A stretch of 64,000 nt of DNA from Davidsoniella eucalypti (lineage: Eukaryota; Ascomycota; Sordariomycetes; Microascales; Ceratocystidaceae), in contig RMBW01000034.1 in NCBI GenBank assembly GCA_004009845.1, forward strand, positions 62,001 to 126,000, written 5' to 3'. Positions 10,526 through 23,983 of this stretch are shown here, in pieces. The stretch's first letter is position 1. Each line of letters opens with the position of its first letter. Made by a program: the position numbers and the translations under genes. The notes beneath the pieces are model-generated. The model saw nothing but the letters and a program-made list of their open reading frames with translations. It had not been told where the DNA came from and ran no database searches.

Positions 10526-11990
10526 ATGCTTACATTAGCTTTCCCGATACTCAGGCAAGACTCCTCAGTCTATAATCCTCGGTATTTTTCACCATCAAGA
10601 ACATGTCGTGCCACAGTTCCGCCTCCACCCTTCGAATTCAAATCAGGCGCGATCCCTCGGGTTGATTCAGATGACAACGGAACATTTGGTGTTCAGCCAA
10701 TAACCGATTCAATGAAGGCTACTTTTCACTTTCAAAGGATGATGAACAAGTAGAGACAGCACTTGAGGGTGTACTGACGGAATCCAAATATCATTTTGCC
10801 ATTGGTAACTCTACTGGCATGAATAATCAAATCCAATAACATACTTTTTGGGCTAACCTGTTGTTTCACAGAAGCGCATGCTATTATTGGCAGTATTGGA
10901 GGCTGGGAATTTCCTCACGACAATATTCCCAGAGGAAGAGGTTGAAATATCTAGCCAATTATTAATTGACTCTCAACAGCCTGCGCTTTCATGCCACTAA
11001 AAAGTGCCGCCTTGTCCCGAGAGAAGAAAGTACCTGTGAGGGAGGCTTTAGGTACATTATATGGTGATTCTACATCAAGTATTGACCCGAGCCCAACCAA
11101 TATCATACACCTCCAAAGTGGCTCCCACAACTGTTTTGACCAGAAAGGGTTTGCAATTGTGCCAAAACGCTGTCTTTCTAACACTCACGATGGCTTCACA
11201 GCAAAATTTGTGACACGTTTTCTTCGCAATACTCCTGGTGTCGCTGGACTATGGCCAAAATTACAATCTGCAACAGTCCGATACACCAAGAATATGATCC
11301 CTAATCTATTCGCTCGTTTCGCTTAGGCCATCTTTTTCAATACCACAAGATTTGTTATTTCCAACAAGAAGAGACAAGTGACACAGACTGGCGAACATCA
11401 ACAAACTCATGCATGGCTTGATGAAGATCAACTCTTGCAGAGATACGGTGGTGCTGAGCAACAAGTCACTAAGCGAACTATTTATGGAGGCAGTAAGGGA
11501 GTTGTACGCAACGTTTTCGTGAGATTATGGTGAAGAGCATGAGCAATGGTCTTCTGGAGAGTATGTAGGAGAATATGAGAAAGAGCCCGAGTAAGAGAAT
11601 AGAGGAGAGGAATCTGATCATGACAAAAATTTGAGTGTTGATATGGCCGATACTACACTAGTTTATGAAACTGTGTCTAGGACCCAACACGATACGGTAT
11701 ACGTCAATCAAAGTAACGAAACCGACTGTACAGATCATGCAGATGATGATATAGGTGGAGCTAGTCGCGATGACAGTGATGAAGGCAATGATCACACCAC
11801 AGCGAGTTCTCAAGATAGTTAGAAACCTTTTGGTATTAGCTCTTTGACGCAGAAGCTATCATTGAGCCAAAGAATTAGATCGATTTCACCTATCTAGGCT
11901 ATCTTCACTAAGAAACGTGGAAAAAGGCCCACGATTCTTGACAATGCCGTTGATTCGCTGCCTTAAACGTGCCGACACGTAGGAAAACAC
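10526..11990 (+). pseudogene. Broken gene for a fungal HNH-endonuclease-domain protein
   Basis: Pieces in shifting frames together resemble the fungal HNH_2 type domain. A first segment runs to 10804, with an intron-like gap to 10871 (GTAACT donor, a CTAAC branch site, CACAG acceptor). At 10981-11031 comes FHATKKCRLVPREES, resembling the domain's His- and AHLVP-like start. One frameshift later comes IDPSPTNIIHL, then HNCFDQKGFAIVPK (about 11075-11170), resembling the usual block with Asp, Asn, His, FD and FAIVP. The domain end LFARFA is at 11307-11323. There the expected Trp codon is TAG (11324-11326), and the frame then continues AIFFNTTRFV. A polar, acidic C-terminal tail can be followed to about 11820, with further fragments to 11990. 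Several stops and frameshifts make a working protein unlikely. The family assignment is from memory of the motif order. Confidence 0.6.
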
Positions 11991-14900
11991 ATTCATATCC
12001 ATAAACATATCTTATGGTACGATTCTAGTATGATACAATGTAAACGCAAGTATATATAAAGTTTGACATGAAGTGCATGTACCTAAACAATAGATAAAGA
12101 CTAAAACAGGATTATATCTTCATCAAGGTGTAAGAAAGACTTTCTATTACTTCACTGGAATGGCCAATTTTGCCTCAATCATATATCTATCTTGTAATTC
12201 GGGTTTATATCATGACTCTTTCTCGTTCGTCAATTCCTTCTCTAACCGAAACCTGTTTATATAGCTCAGTTTAGATAATTGCGGCTCGTGATTCACAGGA
12301 CAGCCAAAGAATTTGCTCGTACTACGTTAGCTGGCTATTTCGGGAAGAAATAGCAAGGTCTTGTGATCTTAATCCCTGGCCTGTCCTTTACCTTTGTTGC
12401 TTTTATTTTTTTCTCTTAACATTAGATTAGGCCTTCACATCTGTTCACACATGCAGGCCATGGGTTATAGTGGCCGATAATGACGTCGTTTGAGGGCAAA
12501 GAGAAAGGGAGAGGAGAAGAAGGAGGTTGCAGAAGGACTAAACAATGGCCATTAAGACAATTTGAGGACGAAGAAACAAAGCCAGCTAGCACGCAATTCA
12601 GAGATGGAGGTTGGTCTTTCGGAAAATAGAGAGGCCGGAGCCGTTGGATTTAATTTTTTTCTCAATTTTCTAGATAGTTATATTCTAAGGAAGAATAACT
12701 CAAATACAAACACACATAAAGGACTACGTCTGTATCAGGGCCTCCTTTTGCCGGATAAATCGGAGATGCAAACAAGAAGTCGTGATCGATGACGATAACT
12801 AGAGGAGAAGCGGGCGCTAATTAGGAAGCAATACTATGGTCGGATAATTAACTTCTCAATTGGGCAGAAACAGAAGGATAGACATGATGCGGCAATAGTC
12901 TATCTGGTAAAAAAACGATAGATTGAATTTGTACCAATATTTACTGTGTTTTGAAAATTTTCATGGTCAAAGTATCATGTGATGACAATAGCTAAATGTA
13001 TGGATATTGGCCGATATTCATTCATAAGGCAGTCGTAAGTTAGTACTATTTACAGTTACGTAGAAAAAACTATCGTGTCAGCTTCCAGCTTCCTTGTTTG
13101 TTTATAAAAAATGATTTGTCTTTTTTTTTTTTTTTTTCGTTTCTCCCTAGTACTAGACGGGCCAAGGAAAGGAAACAAAGAAATAAGAAAAAGTATGCCT
13201 TGGCTCGTTGAAGGATTGCATAGTTTGAAACAAATGATTACAACTTATAGCTACGTCTATTAAGAGTTCCTTGTCATGTGAAGAGCTCGAATCTGCTTCT
13301 TTTTCTACTTGGACACTTCGATCGGCAATAAAGTCGGGTTACTACCTCTACCAAGGATGGACAAACGAGAACGCGCATCCAAAACTTGAAGCAATATAAA
13401 ACAGAATCTATGTGTGCTACGTTGCGAGTTGGCGAACAGTGAAAACCGCAAACTTAGACTCTGACGTCAATCATATAGGCACCCTTTCCCTTTTGTATCC
13501 ATGTGGCGCCGCCGTTATTGTGGCGGAATGTGGCGTGTTTCTCATGAGCCGAAAAGCGGAACTTTGTACTGTAGAAACTGAGGAAAGACAATAATGCCGT
13601 TGTTCAAGTAGTTTTGGCCCCAATCCAAAATACTGTATGTATAATGCAGCTCACCTAGTTAAGACAATCACTTTGGTTAGCAGTACTACCAAGATAACGA
13701 ACCTTCCTCTACCGACGATTCGCCCTACTTTGGCGCCTCATGTCGGTTGTCGGTTGTTCTTGACCATCTCGTTTTTGACGAGGATGCCAACTCGCTTGGT
13801 GTATCTTGGATTCTACTATCTTGACTATCAGCGTCTCTGTCTCTTATTCAAGAATGTTCTGGCTCCGAGGCGAATCTGCCAGGCTATAAAACTACAAGGC
13901 CCTCTGTTAGATTGCATGGTCAGGAGTATATACATATATATCTCTAGCACCAAGCGACTGTATGTACATATGTATATGATATCGTGTAGCTGTACCTCAA
14001 TAGCGGAGAGGCTGTAACAACTATTCCGGGGCTTTTCTTTTTTTGTCATATGGCGGCGTGTTCTTATCCTGCCATTTGACTCTGCTATAGTGATAGCACG
14101 GGGATAATGAATGTTAGAGAAACAGAAAGAATATACAGACATTGTACAGGTAGACTGCTACCGAGATCCTGATCCTTGACGTTCATTGTTTTTACCCGAG
14201 ATTTTGCGTTACTACAGCCAATGTTGCTAATAGTTGGTCTATATCAAATCATTTACCCTTCCATGTTGGATTGAAGCCTACAGATACATACATATAAATC
14301 TATACATCGATGTACATGATAGACAAAAGCCAAGTAGAAGGATCTTTCCTTCCGGCCTTAACATGTTAGCAGAGCCATACCAAAATGACAGGGGCAGATG
14401 GAACAAGAGAAAAGGAAGAGGAGGGGCAAAGGGGGCGTGTGGTACTATGTATATTGCAAAACTCATGGGGTAAACGAGACGAGTAGGAGCAAAACGATTC
14501 AAGATTCAATATCTCATGTACGGGCTCATACAAGTAGAGATAGGATATTTACCAGCCAGGCTGGAGGCGGCCGCTTGAGATAAAATATGCAATAAAATCA
14601 ATCATATACTGTAGCCACTTAGAAACAACAGGCCAAGTGGCTGGCTCAAATATTCCCACCAAGTATTTGAGTTTACTCAGGAAGCCCGAAACGCGATCAA
14701 CTATCGTGAGATTATATCCAGCTTTTGGCGGAACATGAAGGATCCGACTGGAAGGATCTAGATAGAGAATCTGTCATTATGATTTGATAGCATTCCTTTT
14801 TTTTGTCATGGTCAATTCTTGTATTGTTTCTCATTGCAGAGGAATGTGCTTGAGCATGGCGAACAATGCCGAGATGGATACACGGCGGCGGCTATTCATG

Positions 14901-16999
14901 GCCTACAATGTAACGGTGCGTTGCGAGTAAGCTTCAGAGAAAAAGATCGCCTTGGTTTGAGTGTTTGTCAACGGATTACTGACTTTGGTTGATCGATGAA
15001 TCTAGATTCAGGTCATAAAATCTAACTACATGTCAAGAGCATAGCCGGATAAAGGCAGGGTTGCATACAATAATAACCCTATTGATGATTGCCACCATAT
15101 TGTTACTCTTCAAGTTTAGGGACAAAACAAGACGTGGAATTACGCCCGCACGACAAATGCACGTAATAAACACACGATATAAAGAGTAGTATAGATACAT
15201 GCTCAAGACTACCTACCTGTACATATTGACAAACATTTGTAGTTGTGTTTACCTACCAACCTGCGACTGCTAGGATTTACACTGGGTCAATATGGAATAC
15301 AGGCTATGTATGTGTGGGCTTTGTACTGTTCGGAAATATATATTTTTTCTCGTTTCTCCGCCCCTTCGCCCCTACCTCTGTATTTAGTGCCTCGGCTGTA
15401 TACATGTAGGTAAGACGACCAAAGATCGGGTCTGTGTAATCAACATGTCGAGAAAGGAACATCTAGAACACCCCAAATATAGAGTAAAATTGTAAATGTA
15501 CGCATATACCATACACATGATCTAAAGGCATATATTCGGGATATTATAGACTCTGGTTAGGGAGACGCGGGACGATCTCTACATATGCATCTGTATGTAC
15601 ATGTATCCATGTTTTTGTAAGAAACAGAGTCAACACGTTCTTTTCTTGGCCTCTACCCCTCAAGGAACAGGAGACGAGGTAAGACCAAGAGTATTGGCAG
15701 CTTATACCACCAATACGTATACCAGCGTTTTCTCTTGTTTGACTTGGAACCTTTTTTTCCCATCATTATTCTACATGTATCTCTCGTGTTCAGAAGGTCA
15801 TACAGGCTGACGAGCCCGGATATCTTTCCAGAAGGGGATGTTGGCTCTCCGAGACAAATGCCCTTTTGAGTCCATCATTATTTTTTCCCTCGTTTTACAG
15901 ATATATAATGATACCGACTCTGGCTACATGCTTACTTGGTAGTATTCTCTGTCTATCTAGAAGACACCCCCCCTGGAGACTTGTGATAGGTAGTTTTCTT
16001 TCAATGTCCCTTGATCGACTATCTAATGACCTTCTTGTAGATACGCCTCTTCACGGGATCTTTGAGACCCTTCTCAGACCATCCTCTCGGTCTCTGCAGG
16101 TCTTTTTGCCAGGCTGATTGTTTTATATCAGTAGATTGCTTCCATTTCCGCCAGACTCCAAGCCTTGCATGCAATATCGTGGTCTTAAAACCTTAGCATT
16201 GATGATATTACCTTGTGATATGTAGCTGCCGTAATATGTGCAAGTGAATCTTAAGCTTGTCCGCCATTTTCCCGGGATGCTTCCTCACTTCAATCTCACC
16301 ATTCATGTTTTTCATGCCCCCTTGACTGAATAGAAAAAAGGAATAAGAAAGAAAGAAAAAAAGGCATTGTTTCTTCCTCCTAATCCCACTTTATTCAACC
16401 ATGTCCTATCCAATGAGAGCAGAAAAACGCCCTTTGTTTGCATCGTCTTGTACCGTTTCTGTGGCGAACTTGGTGAGCACGCGTCCTTGCCTGCTGATTG
16501 GCCAAGGTCGTCGACCGGGCCACTAACACACCTGATGATACCAGAGCAAAAGCCATTTCTGGGAGCTGATTGGGCCGCAAACCCTGTCACTATAGTGTTG
16601 CATCTAACCCTCCTTCACTCACTTTGCTAGCTAGGGTTCTTTTTCACCTTTTTTTTTTTTCAGCAGAGTGCAACCCTTCAAGCAAAAAAATCGACCATGT
16701 TTTTTCTTGCTATTATTCTTACACAGTTGTTTTGTGTTGTGCCAGAAAGTAGAAGAAGGAGAAGAGGGATATGACTGAAACACAGTTGATAGACGAAGAC
16801 GTCTTTTTGGGCATATCAAAAACAAATGTGATGAACAGGAAGAACAAAGGAAGACGCAACCAGAGTTGTACTCCCCGTACCATGACATAGAGTGGCCATT
16901 ACATGAGACCGGTGCTGGCTAGATATGGCGGAGATCGTCGGGCTATAGCGGCAGATCAGCTGCTTTAGCGACAATATCATATAAGCTTCCATCTCGGTG
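11991..16999. other. Gene desert, first part
   Basis: No protein gene, tRNA or rRNA is recognisable. Open frames are short and low in complexity. There is a run of 17 T at 13121-13137 and several ATAC/TATA-rich stretches, for example near 13925-13980. Degenerate repeats may be present but cannot be assigned by eye. Confidence 0.5.
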
Positions 17000-19900
17000 G
17001 TTCTTTTTTTATTACATGCCATCTTCTTTCTTCGGTTTCTGTTTTCTATATGTATGTGACCACTCTGCCGAGATGTCTTGGAAGGCCTTTTTTCTTCCCA
17101 CCCCCCCCTGCTGACATGTACAATAAATTAGGTTTATAGCATATCGAACAAACATATATCTCTTTCTCTCCAAGACTCGCCAAAACCAACCATGTATCGA
17201 AATGGTAGGCGCTGGCCTCCAATATCTATCGATTCTTGTGCATATAATGGGAGACAAGATGGCGTGGCTGATTTCCGAAGATGACAGTTGCTCGAGGATG
17301 ACACAGACCAACGTAATGCGTCCCTTGAGATACTGTAATATCACGGTTTGCCCTATGAGATTTCACGGCTTCTACCAGTTGATACAAATAGAGCAAGACA
17401 ATACTTCATGTGCATGTTGTGTATGTATCTGGATATTAGCCAACCTAGGGTGTGTCAATCAATACAACTATAAGGATACTGTTGATAATCTGCTCGGTGT
17501 GTGCATAGGATCATCTTATAGTAGAAAACAAGCGTTGCCCATCTTTTCCAAAGTTGCTCACATATGCCTCTAGCTTAATTTGCTCCTCACGATATGTGAG
17601 ACAAATGCAGTGTATAGTTGCATGCCTGGTTGTATATGTATCTGTATATCGGATACTTTTTTTTTGCAGTATCATTGTACCAATATGCAGGCCAATAGCT
17701 ACAATTCATGCATCGGACTAGAGTGTATACAGATATGCAAGTACAAGTGAGTATATGTACTAATATGCATATGTACCAAAGTACTTATCTGGGCCTATAT
17801 CTAGAAAGAAATATAGGCTGCAGACTCCCTAAATAAGACAAAAAGCGCGCCACTATGAAGCTTACAAGAACAGAGACAATAGCAAAGATCAAGGCGTCAA
17901 CCCGAATATGCATTATCTCATGCTCTATTGTAGATATCCGGTCAATATTCGCAAGGTTAGTTTCACAGAGACTTCGGGTTTTGTGACTCGACATGGCTTT
18001 AGTATGTCTTCTTGCCAGCATGTAAGCCGTGATATGGTTGTAGAATACTAATGCCACTGCACCGACCTTGGGGTCATGCATCTCCAGTGCAGTTAGTCAA
18101 TCTTAGCGTTGCATTAGAAATAAAGGCCCTGTCTAGCTTTCCGAGCCCTGGCTTTGGCTGACCTAAGTCTTGGTCCGTTTTTATGCAGCTGTAGTAGCTT
18201 GCTTTTTACATATCTAAATGGAGTTGTATTCCTTGTGCCGGGGAGCTTGCTTAAAGGCATCTGCATAGTGCATCTAGTCACCGGGAAAGTACCAGCACAG
18301 CTTGACATGTATATAGTGTACGAAGAGAACCTCCCGCGAGACGAGAGGCGAGCAGTGACAAAAGGAGGGGAAACAAAACAGAGGAGATAACTGACTGTTG
18401 TCAGCCTATGTGTGATTTGAGGAGTGGGTGATTACTATTGCAACTGCTGCTTGTTGGATTCCTCATGGGATCCGTCTTATTACTTTTCAGGCTATAGATT
18501 TTGGCATCGTGCCTTTGCCTTTTCTTGTATTAGAACTCTATTGACCGTAGAACGGGGGAAAAAAGAGCAGATGAGGCGCTACATCGGCGTATGATCAAGA
18601 TTTTCATGTCTTTCGCCAAGGCGTAAAGTAAAGCAAGGAAATACAAATGCACCTACATATATATATCTGCACTATTGGTGCATATGCCGATTGCTGTATC
18701 TTCATGGCCGCAATATCCTCTATTCTCACACCTCGACTCGCCTATCACAGCCATCTTCCCCTCCTTCTACGACTATATTCTTTTTTGTTCGTTCTACTGT
18801 GTACCTACCTACATGCAACCTTGCTGGAATCTTACCATCTTGCGGCCTGTCCTTACAGATATGTTTTGGAGTGTTGATGGCTAATATGCAAGGACCGGGG
18901 GAGTGCCTGGGTTGTTACATTCCAGCATCTGTCGACTGTTGCTCCCGAATGTCGAGAAGCGAATTTATGGCCAACCACAGGCGTAGTAGGCAGATTGCAA
19001 CGAAACAGCGCGGACCGAGGATACAGTATTTCTATCAGAATCAGTCATAGGCTCTATAGCGACTTCTAGGCGTCACCGTTTTGCTGATTGTGCCGAGAAA
19101 AGTAAAATGATAGAATCATGGTAGCTCGGACAAGCACATTTGGTTCTCTTGTATATTTACGTATATATCATGCATATGTAGGCTTAGTACATCTAGTTCC
19201 CAGCTCCTTTTGCTTCTCGAGACGAGTAACAGCAGCTATTCACTACGACTTGGAGATGCGACTTTGCGATCTAGAACGCGCCTGGTCTGAAATTAGACAT
19301 TTTAAGCCTGGAGACGCAAGAGAGGGGAAGATGCTGACGGTGCACTTGCTGATAAGATAAATAGCCAGCTTCACTTTGAACGTTGAATCCGCTGGGATCC
19401 TTTCGATCTATCTGCATTCGGTATAAGACATGCATCGTATCCAGTATAAACGGGCCCCAGTTTGGAGGGTAACGTTCTACTGCTAGTTCCGGGACACTTG
19501 CTAGTCAGTTGCAACTGCTTGGGATGCATACAGTAGTAACGGTACGTACAGGTGCTATATTATCCTGAGAGGGAGGGTCTGTCCAGGGATCTGCCGATAT
19601 GCACTACCAAAGCCACATTGTGCAGGGCCTTGTTCCAAGGCATACTAGCACCTTAGTTGTACCTTGTTGCTGGTTCTGTGTTCTAGTGCTACAGATCGTC
19701 TGAAATAGAATATGGAAGTTTATTTTGCGTCAGGGCTATCCCTTGGGCACGAAAATAGGTGGACTGTTCCGAGAATTCACTGATTTATAACATTCTTTTT
19801 CAGGGCTCCTCTAAAAGAAAAGGGAATACAACAAAGAAAAAGACCTTAGAATCAGAAATAGATACGAGTACACCTAACATTCAGGTACTGATGTATTCCC

Positions 19901-21888
19901 AAATAATCTAGCGGATACATCTGAAGAAACGAGCTCGTCTAACAGTCCTTTTTCTATAGTAGCATGCCCTCCAGCCTCAAGAATATCAGGTGCCCTCCCC
20001 AAAAGGGTAAAAGAAGCGAGTCCCAAGCTGGCCTGAACGTGCATGTGTGGGAACATGATTTTCGTCTTGATTTTTTTTATCAGCCAACAGCGATACGTGA
20101 TTGTATGTATGTCGAACTTTGATGATTGATTCTATGGAAGCAATGGTAAACAAACAGACGTTTGTTGTCACTGTATTTCACATATACACAGCAAAGCCGT
20201 TAACTTGATATATCTGTACTGACAAGGGATACAGATCCCGCGGCCCCATTGGGCGGCAACTGAAGTAGATAGTCAAACAGGCTTATGCAGCATCAAGTTC
20301 AATCAATGTACATACATAGATGAATCTAGAATGGTAGCATTCAAGAGCTCGGCATTCTCACCAGTAACATAGCAGGATCCTGTCTATATGTAGCTATTGC
20401 TATAATGTAATACTCCTAGGCATAGCAGTGTAGGGGGCCGGGCTATCCACCGGTTACCGACAACAAGTCTCCAAACACTATCAACAATGCCTGAGGGGGA
20501 GTGTTTGAACAGATAGACGGAATGTAGAGAGAGTCGGATATCAGATGCCAGCGTCGTCCTCATCTGGCATGTTTGGTCAAATACCATAAACGAAATGAAC
20601 CCAGAGGACAAGGTCTCGGCGGATGCAAAAGCCCGAGTGACTACGAGGCTGCACGAACGTTGCTTTCCGACTGGACACTCGTTCGATGCTATGCCAGAAG
20701 CAAAGACTCAGGGTGCGTCCGAAGTTATCGACATCTGGAGACCATGGAGTGAGAATGAGGCTGTATACATGAAGTTATGTGAAGGTCTAGATATAGGAAA
20801 TTCAGCCATCCCATCCACGGTCTAGACCACTAGCTAGGATAGAGAAGCATATGGAAAGATGACAATATTTCAATATTATCTCTTGGTGAATGTAGTTGAT
20901 AGGAATGATGAATGGCATCCAAGTAGGAAATGAAATGACAGCCCAGATAATAAACAAGGAAAGAAAATGAGATGATAAAAAGTTCCCGAGGAACAGGATC
21001 TCGTCTTCTGTGAATCTGTCATGAACCTGGTAGAAAACAAGAAGCTTCTATCCTTGTTTCATCGATGCCCATCCCGCGACTAGCTACTTGTCGAGAGACG
21101 CCGAAAGCGGCCGCGGATTGGCTATATATGATTGGCATTGCCACCAGGAACCTAGATTATGATAGTACCGGCCTAAGCCAACGTTTATACTACGACTCTT
21201 GGTAGCTCCAGTAGCACCATTATCTAAACTTATACAATGTCTCTTGTAGCTACATCCACTGGTTGGGATGTAGGGACTAGCTCGCCATTGTTTAGATCCC
21301 GGGGGTTAGGCGGGAGGAAGTATGCCATTGTATCATGATTTCTAATGTTGTAACATCCAACTACATCTTACACTAGCGAAGTGAGCATCAGAGGCACAGG
21401 AGCCTCGATGGCTATATTTCGGGTAGAGCCAGATGTGAATATAAGGAGGAGGGTGGTTCCTTCAACGGAGTCTCTTGGATGACTTGGTTCTCAGCTATCG
21501 AAGCCCCGTATTCAAGATCGCATGATTCTAAGCTGGTCGAGTCATGCAACAGAAGACAGACAAGCGGGAGAAGAGGCCCTATATCGACCCGGCGGTCACG
21601 CTGGCCGGGCCTCCTCGCTGTGAATACGTGGCATTCACAGGCAAATTCACGATTCCAATATAATCAATAATGACCCAAGATGCCCAAGAGACAATTCAAA
21701 AAGAACAACAAAGCTGGCGGTGCGAATACAAAGTTATGTTGCTCGGTTCTTTCGAGGTCTAGCGAATAAGCAAAATCGATAGTGTCAGTGGTTGAATAAT
21801 GCTATTTTGGGAATAAGAATATCAAAAGGTGGAAAAGCAGCAGTTGCTCAATTGAAGAGGGAGCCAGCGGGGCTGTGCGTGCAGTTAC
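17000..21888. other. Gene desert, second part
   Basis: No gene is recognised. A 76-codon ATG frame at 20595-20825 (starting MNPEDKVSADAK) has a plausible composition but no known motif and no flanking exons that I can find. I do not call it a gene. Confidence 0.45.
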
Positions 21889-21912
21889 CAGCTGCAGCTG
21901 CAGCTGCAGTTG
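21889..21912. repeat. Short CAGCTG hexamer repeat
   Basis: Three perfect CAGCTG units followed by CAGTTG, in the region upstream of the unrecognised gene at 22817. Each unit is a palindrome and an E-box (CANNTG). Confidence 0.6.
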
Positions 21913-22816
21913 CAGTGGCCAGGCAGTTGCCCTCGTAGTGGATGAGTAGCCTAACATACTGTAGTTGTTGCTACATTGCATTATTACTCATGTTTTTTTG
22001 TTTTTACCAAGAAAAAATGGGAGAACAACGACCAGCAGACCCGTACTTAGCGTTAGCTGGGAAGTTGCCTTCTTCGTCAACGGTAAAGCAGGGGTTCAGA
22101 GAGGGGAGGGGCGTGAGACTCCTCCTCTTAAGCACTCAGCGTGCAATTACTTGTGGCACGCCGGCCTATTCAGCCAGAAGAGGAAAGGAGGAGAGACAGC
22201 GAGAAACAACAAGTCCAGGCCTCTTTAGTAGTAGCTGCCGTAGCGGCAGTAGCAGTTGCCTTTCTGTTATACCGTTTGTAGCGCACCTTCCGCCAATAGA
22301 AGCATATCAGCCAGGCGATTGTTTGTATATTTTTCGACGTATCCCGTTGTCATTTTTTCCTCTTCTTTCCTTCCCTCCTTTTCCTCTTCACGGGCTTCTT
22401 CTTCGCGGGCTTCTCGTCTTTCCTTCTTTCTGTACCTACGCTTCTTTTGCCTTTCGTTCTCTTTGTTCTTTGTTCTATTCAGTCGTCTTCGTCTTTTGTT
22501 TCTCATATAATCCCGTCTTCGTCGCTCTCCTCCGCCATCTCTGCCATAGTATTCGATATACCCGCGGCCTCTCTTCTTCTTCTCCCTCTTGTACCAGCTC
22601 CTAGGCATCCGCCCGCATATAGTAATCCCGCTATCTTACTCTCCAAGGGAATACCAAACAGCGTCATCGCTAACAGAGTACTGTATATCTCCACCATATA
22701 TATATAGACGTGTGCGGCCTCTCTTCTCGTCTGCACCTATCTCTCTCTCCCACTACCCTGCCACTGGTAGTCTTGTCCCTTTGTCGTCTTGGTTCTTCTC
22801 CGTCTCTTTCTACAAG
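21913..22816 (+). other. Pyrimidine-rich probable leader of the gene at 22817
   Basis: From about 22330 the plus strand is heavily C/T (CTTCTTTCCTTCC-like runs), as is common in long fungal 5' leaders. It contains an ATG at 22017 opening a 195-codon frame of very biased composition, and other short upstream frames that could reduce translation if transcribed. The transcription start is unknown. Confidence 0.4.
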
Positions 22817-23983
22817 ATGCCTCCCCAGCTTCTGCCTGCTTCGGCAGCTGCCTTTGCCCCGCGGGCTTCCTCGGTCAACGTCGTGCTAGCCTCCAAGGTC
22901 GAACCCTGGTTAACCCAGATCCTCAAGCGCATCAACCGTGTGAAGCGTCCCCTCAACAGCGTCCAGCAGCATCAACGCTGCTTGACCGAGACACTATCGT
23001 CGCCCAATGCCATATGGACGTTGTGCTCGCTGCTCATGCCCAAGGGCCCTGAATCTGGTCTGCAAACTGAGAACAATAACCCTGTCGCCAATGCCCTTGT
23101 CAACTACACCATGGTGCATGTCGAAGCCTATATCGTGCATGTTGACATGGTTCTCCGCAACGAGGTTGCCTTCAAGCTCACGCCCGATACTATCGAGACT
23201 CTAGTCGACTTCCACAAGGACACCCACTGCGTCGATGCCAAGGCCAGCACGGTCCAATGGCCCGAGAAGGACTCTCAGGTCAAGAAACTACACGACGATT
23301 TTGTCCAAGCCGTCAACAAATACGTTTTCCGCACACCTGTGAGTGCCCTTGAGGGGCTCGAAGAAGAAGGCGCCGGAGAGCTGCTCGGTGGCCGCGCCGA
23401 AGAGGTCAAGAAGGCCATAAACGCCATGATGAAGCCTCTCGTGCCTCCCCCTCCCCCGCCGCCGGCCCCGCGCATGGTCGACATGGGCCGTCGTCAGCCT
23501 TTGCTGCCATCTTCCGCCAGTCACGTGCACGCTCACTGGTCTCAGCCAACGCCTCCCACGTCGCTACCCGCTGTGTCACCATGGCGTGTCCTACCATCCA
23601 GCACCGGCATTCACCGATTCGACATCCTGCCGCCGTCTGGCTCTCCCGTCTCCGTTTCCATGGCCGCGCCCATGGACAACTCCAACCCCGCCATGGTCTA
23701 CACTACTGCCAACGTTACCTCGCCACTATGGGCCCCTATGGGCATGACGGACATGGGCATGCATGTGAACGACTCTTCGCCCCCCATGGCGCCGTCACAG
23801 CTACTGCACGGATATGTGCCGTATACCTCAGCAGAGATGTACTGCGAACCACATCCCCTGGTCTCGTCTCCCATGTCTATGGCGCCGCTCGCATCTTCAA
23901 ATAGCATGATGGGTGTGCAGTGTGGCGTCAGCATGGGCTTCAACTCCTTTGGGTGGAGTGGCTACGAACTGCCAACAATGTAG
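22817..23983 (+). CDS. Unrecognised protein with helical N-terminal domain and Pro/Met/Ser-rich C-terminal half
   Basis: I do not recognise this 388-residue protein. Residues of about 18-175 look like a compact helical domain (SKVEPWLTQILKRINRVK; VNYTMVHVEAYIVHVDMVL). An acidic stretch (about 176-190) and a polyproline run (about 210-217) come next. The remaining 170 residues are rich in Pro, Ser and Met and probably disordered. The ATG at 22817 was chosen because it is the first ATG in the frame with a fair context (ACAAGATGC); the frame is open upstream to 22589 but has no ATG. Long pyrimidine-rich leader and T-rich trailer sequences, with a disordered tail, resemble fungal developmental or transcriptional regulators, but no DNA-binding motif is visible. 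The stop TAG is followed by CAACCA and a further 30 open codons to TAG at 24074-24076 with similar composition, so a longer form of 419 residues is possible. Confidence 0.75.
   Translation: MPPQLLPASAAAFAPRASSVNVVLASKVEPWLTQILKRINRVKRPLNSVQQHQRCLTETLSSPNAIWTLCSLLMPKGPESGLQTENNNPVANALVNYTMVHVEAYIVHVDMVLRNEVAFKLTPDTIETLVDFHKDTHCVDAKASTVQWPEKDSQVKKLHDDFVQAVNKYVFRTPVSALEGLEEEGAGELLGGRAEEVKKAINAMMKPLVPPPPPPPAPRMVDMGRRQPLLPSSASHVHAHWSQPTPPTSLPAVSPWRVLPSSTGIHRFDILPPSGSPVSVSMAAPMDNSNPAMVYTTANVTSPLWAPMGMTDMGMHVNDSSPPMAPSQLLHGYVPYTSAEMYCEPHPLVSSPMSMAPLASSNSMMGVQCGVSMGFNSFGWSGYELPTM

Noticed and set aside
20595..20825. A 76-codon frame starting MNPEDK
   Set aside because: Plausible composition but too short to support without conservation or expression.
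22017..22604. A 195-codon ATG frame in the pyrimidine-rich leader
   Set aside because: Composition simply reflects C/T runs (Ser, Phe, Leu, Pro); no motif. At most an upstream frame affecting translation.
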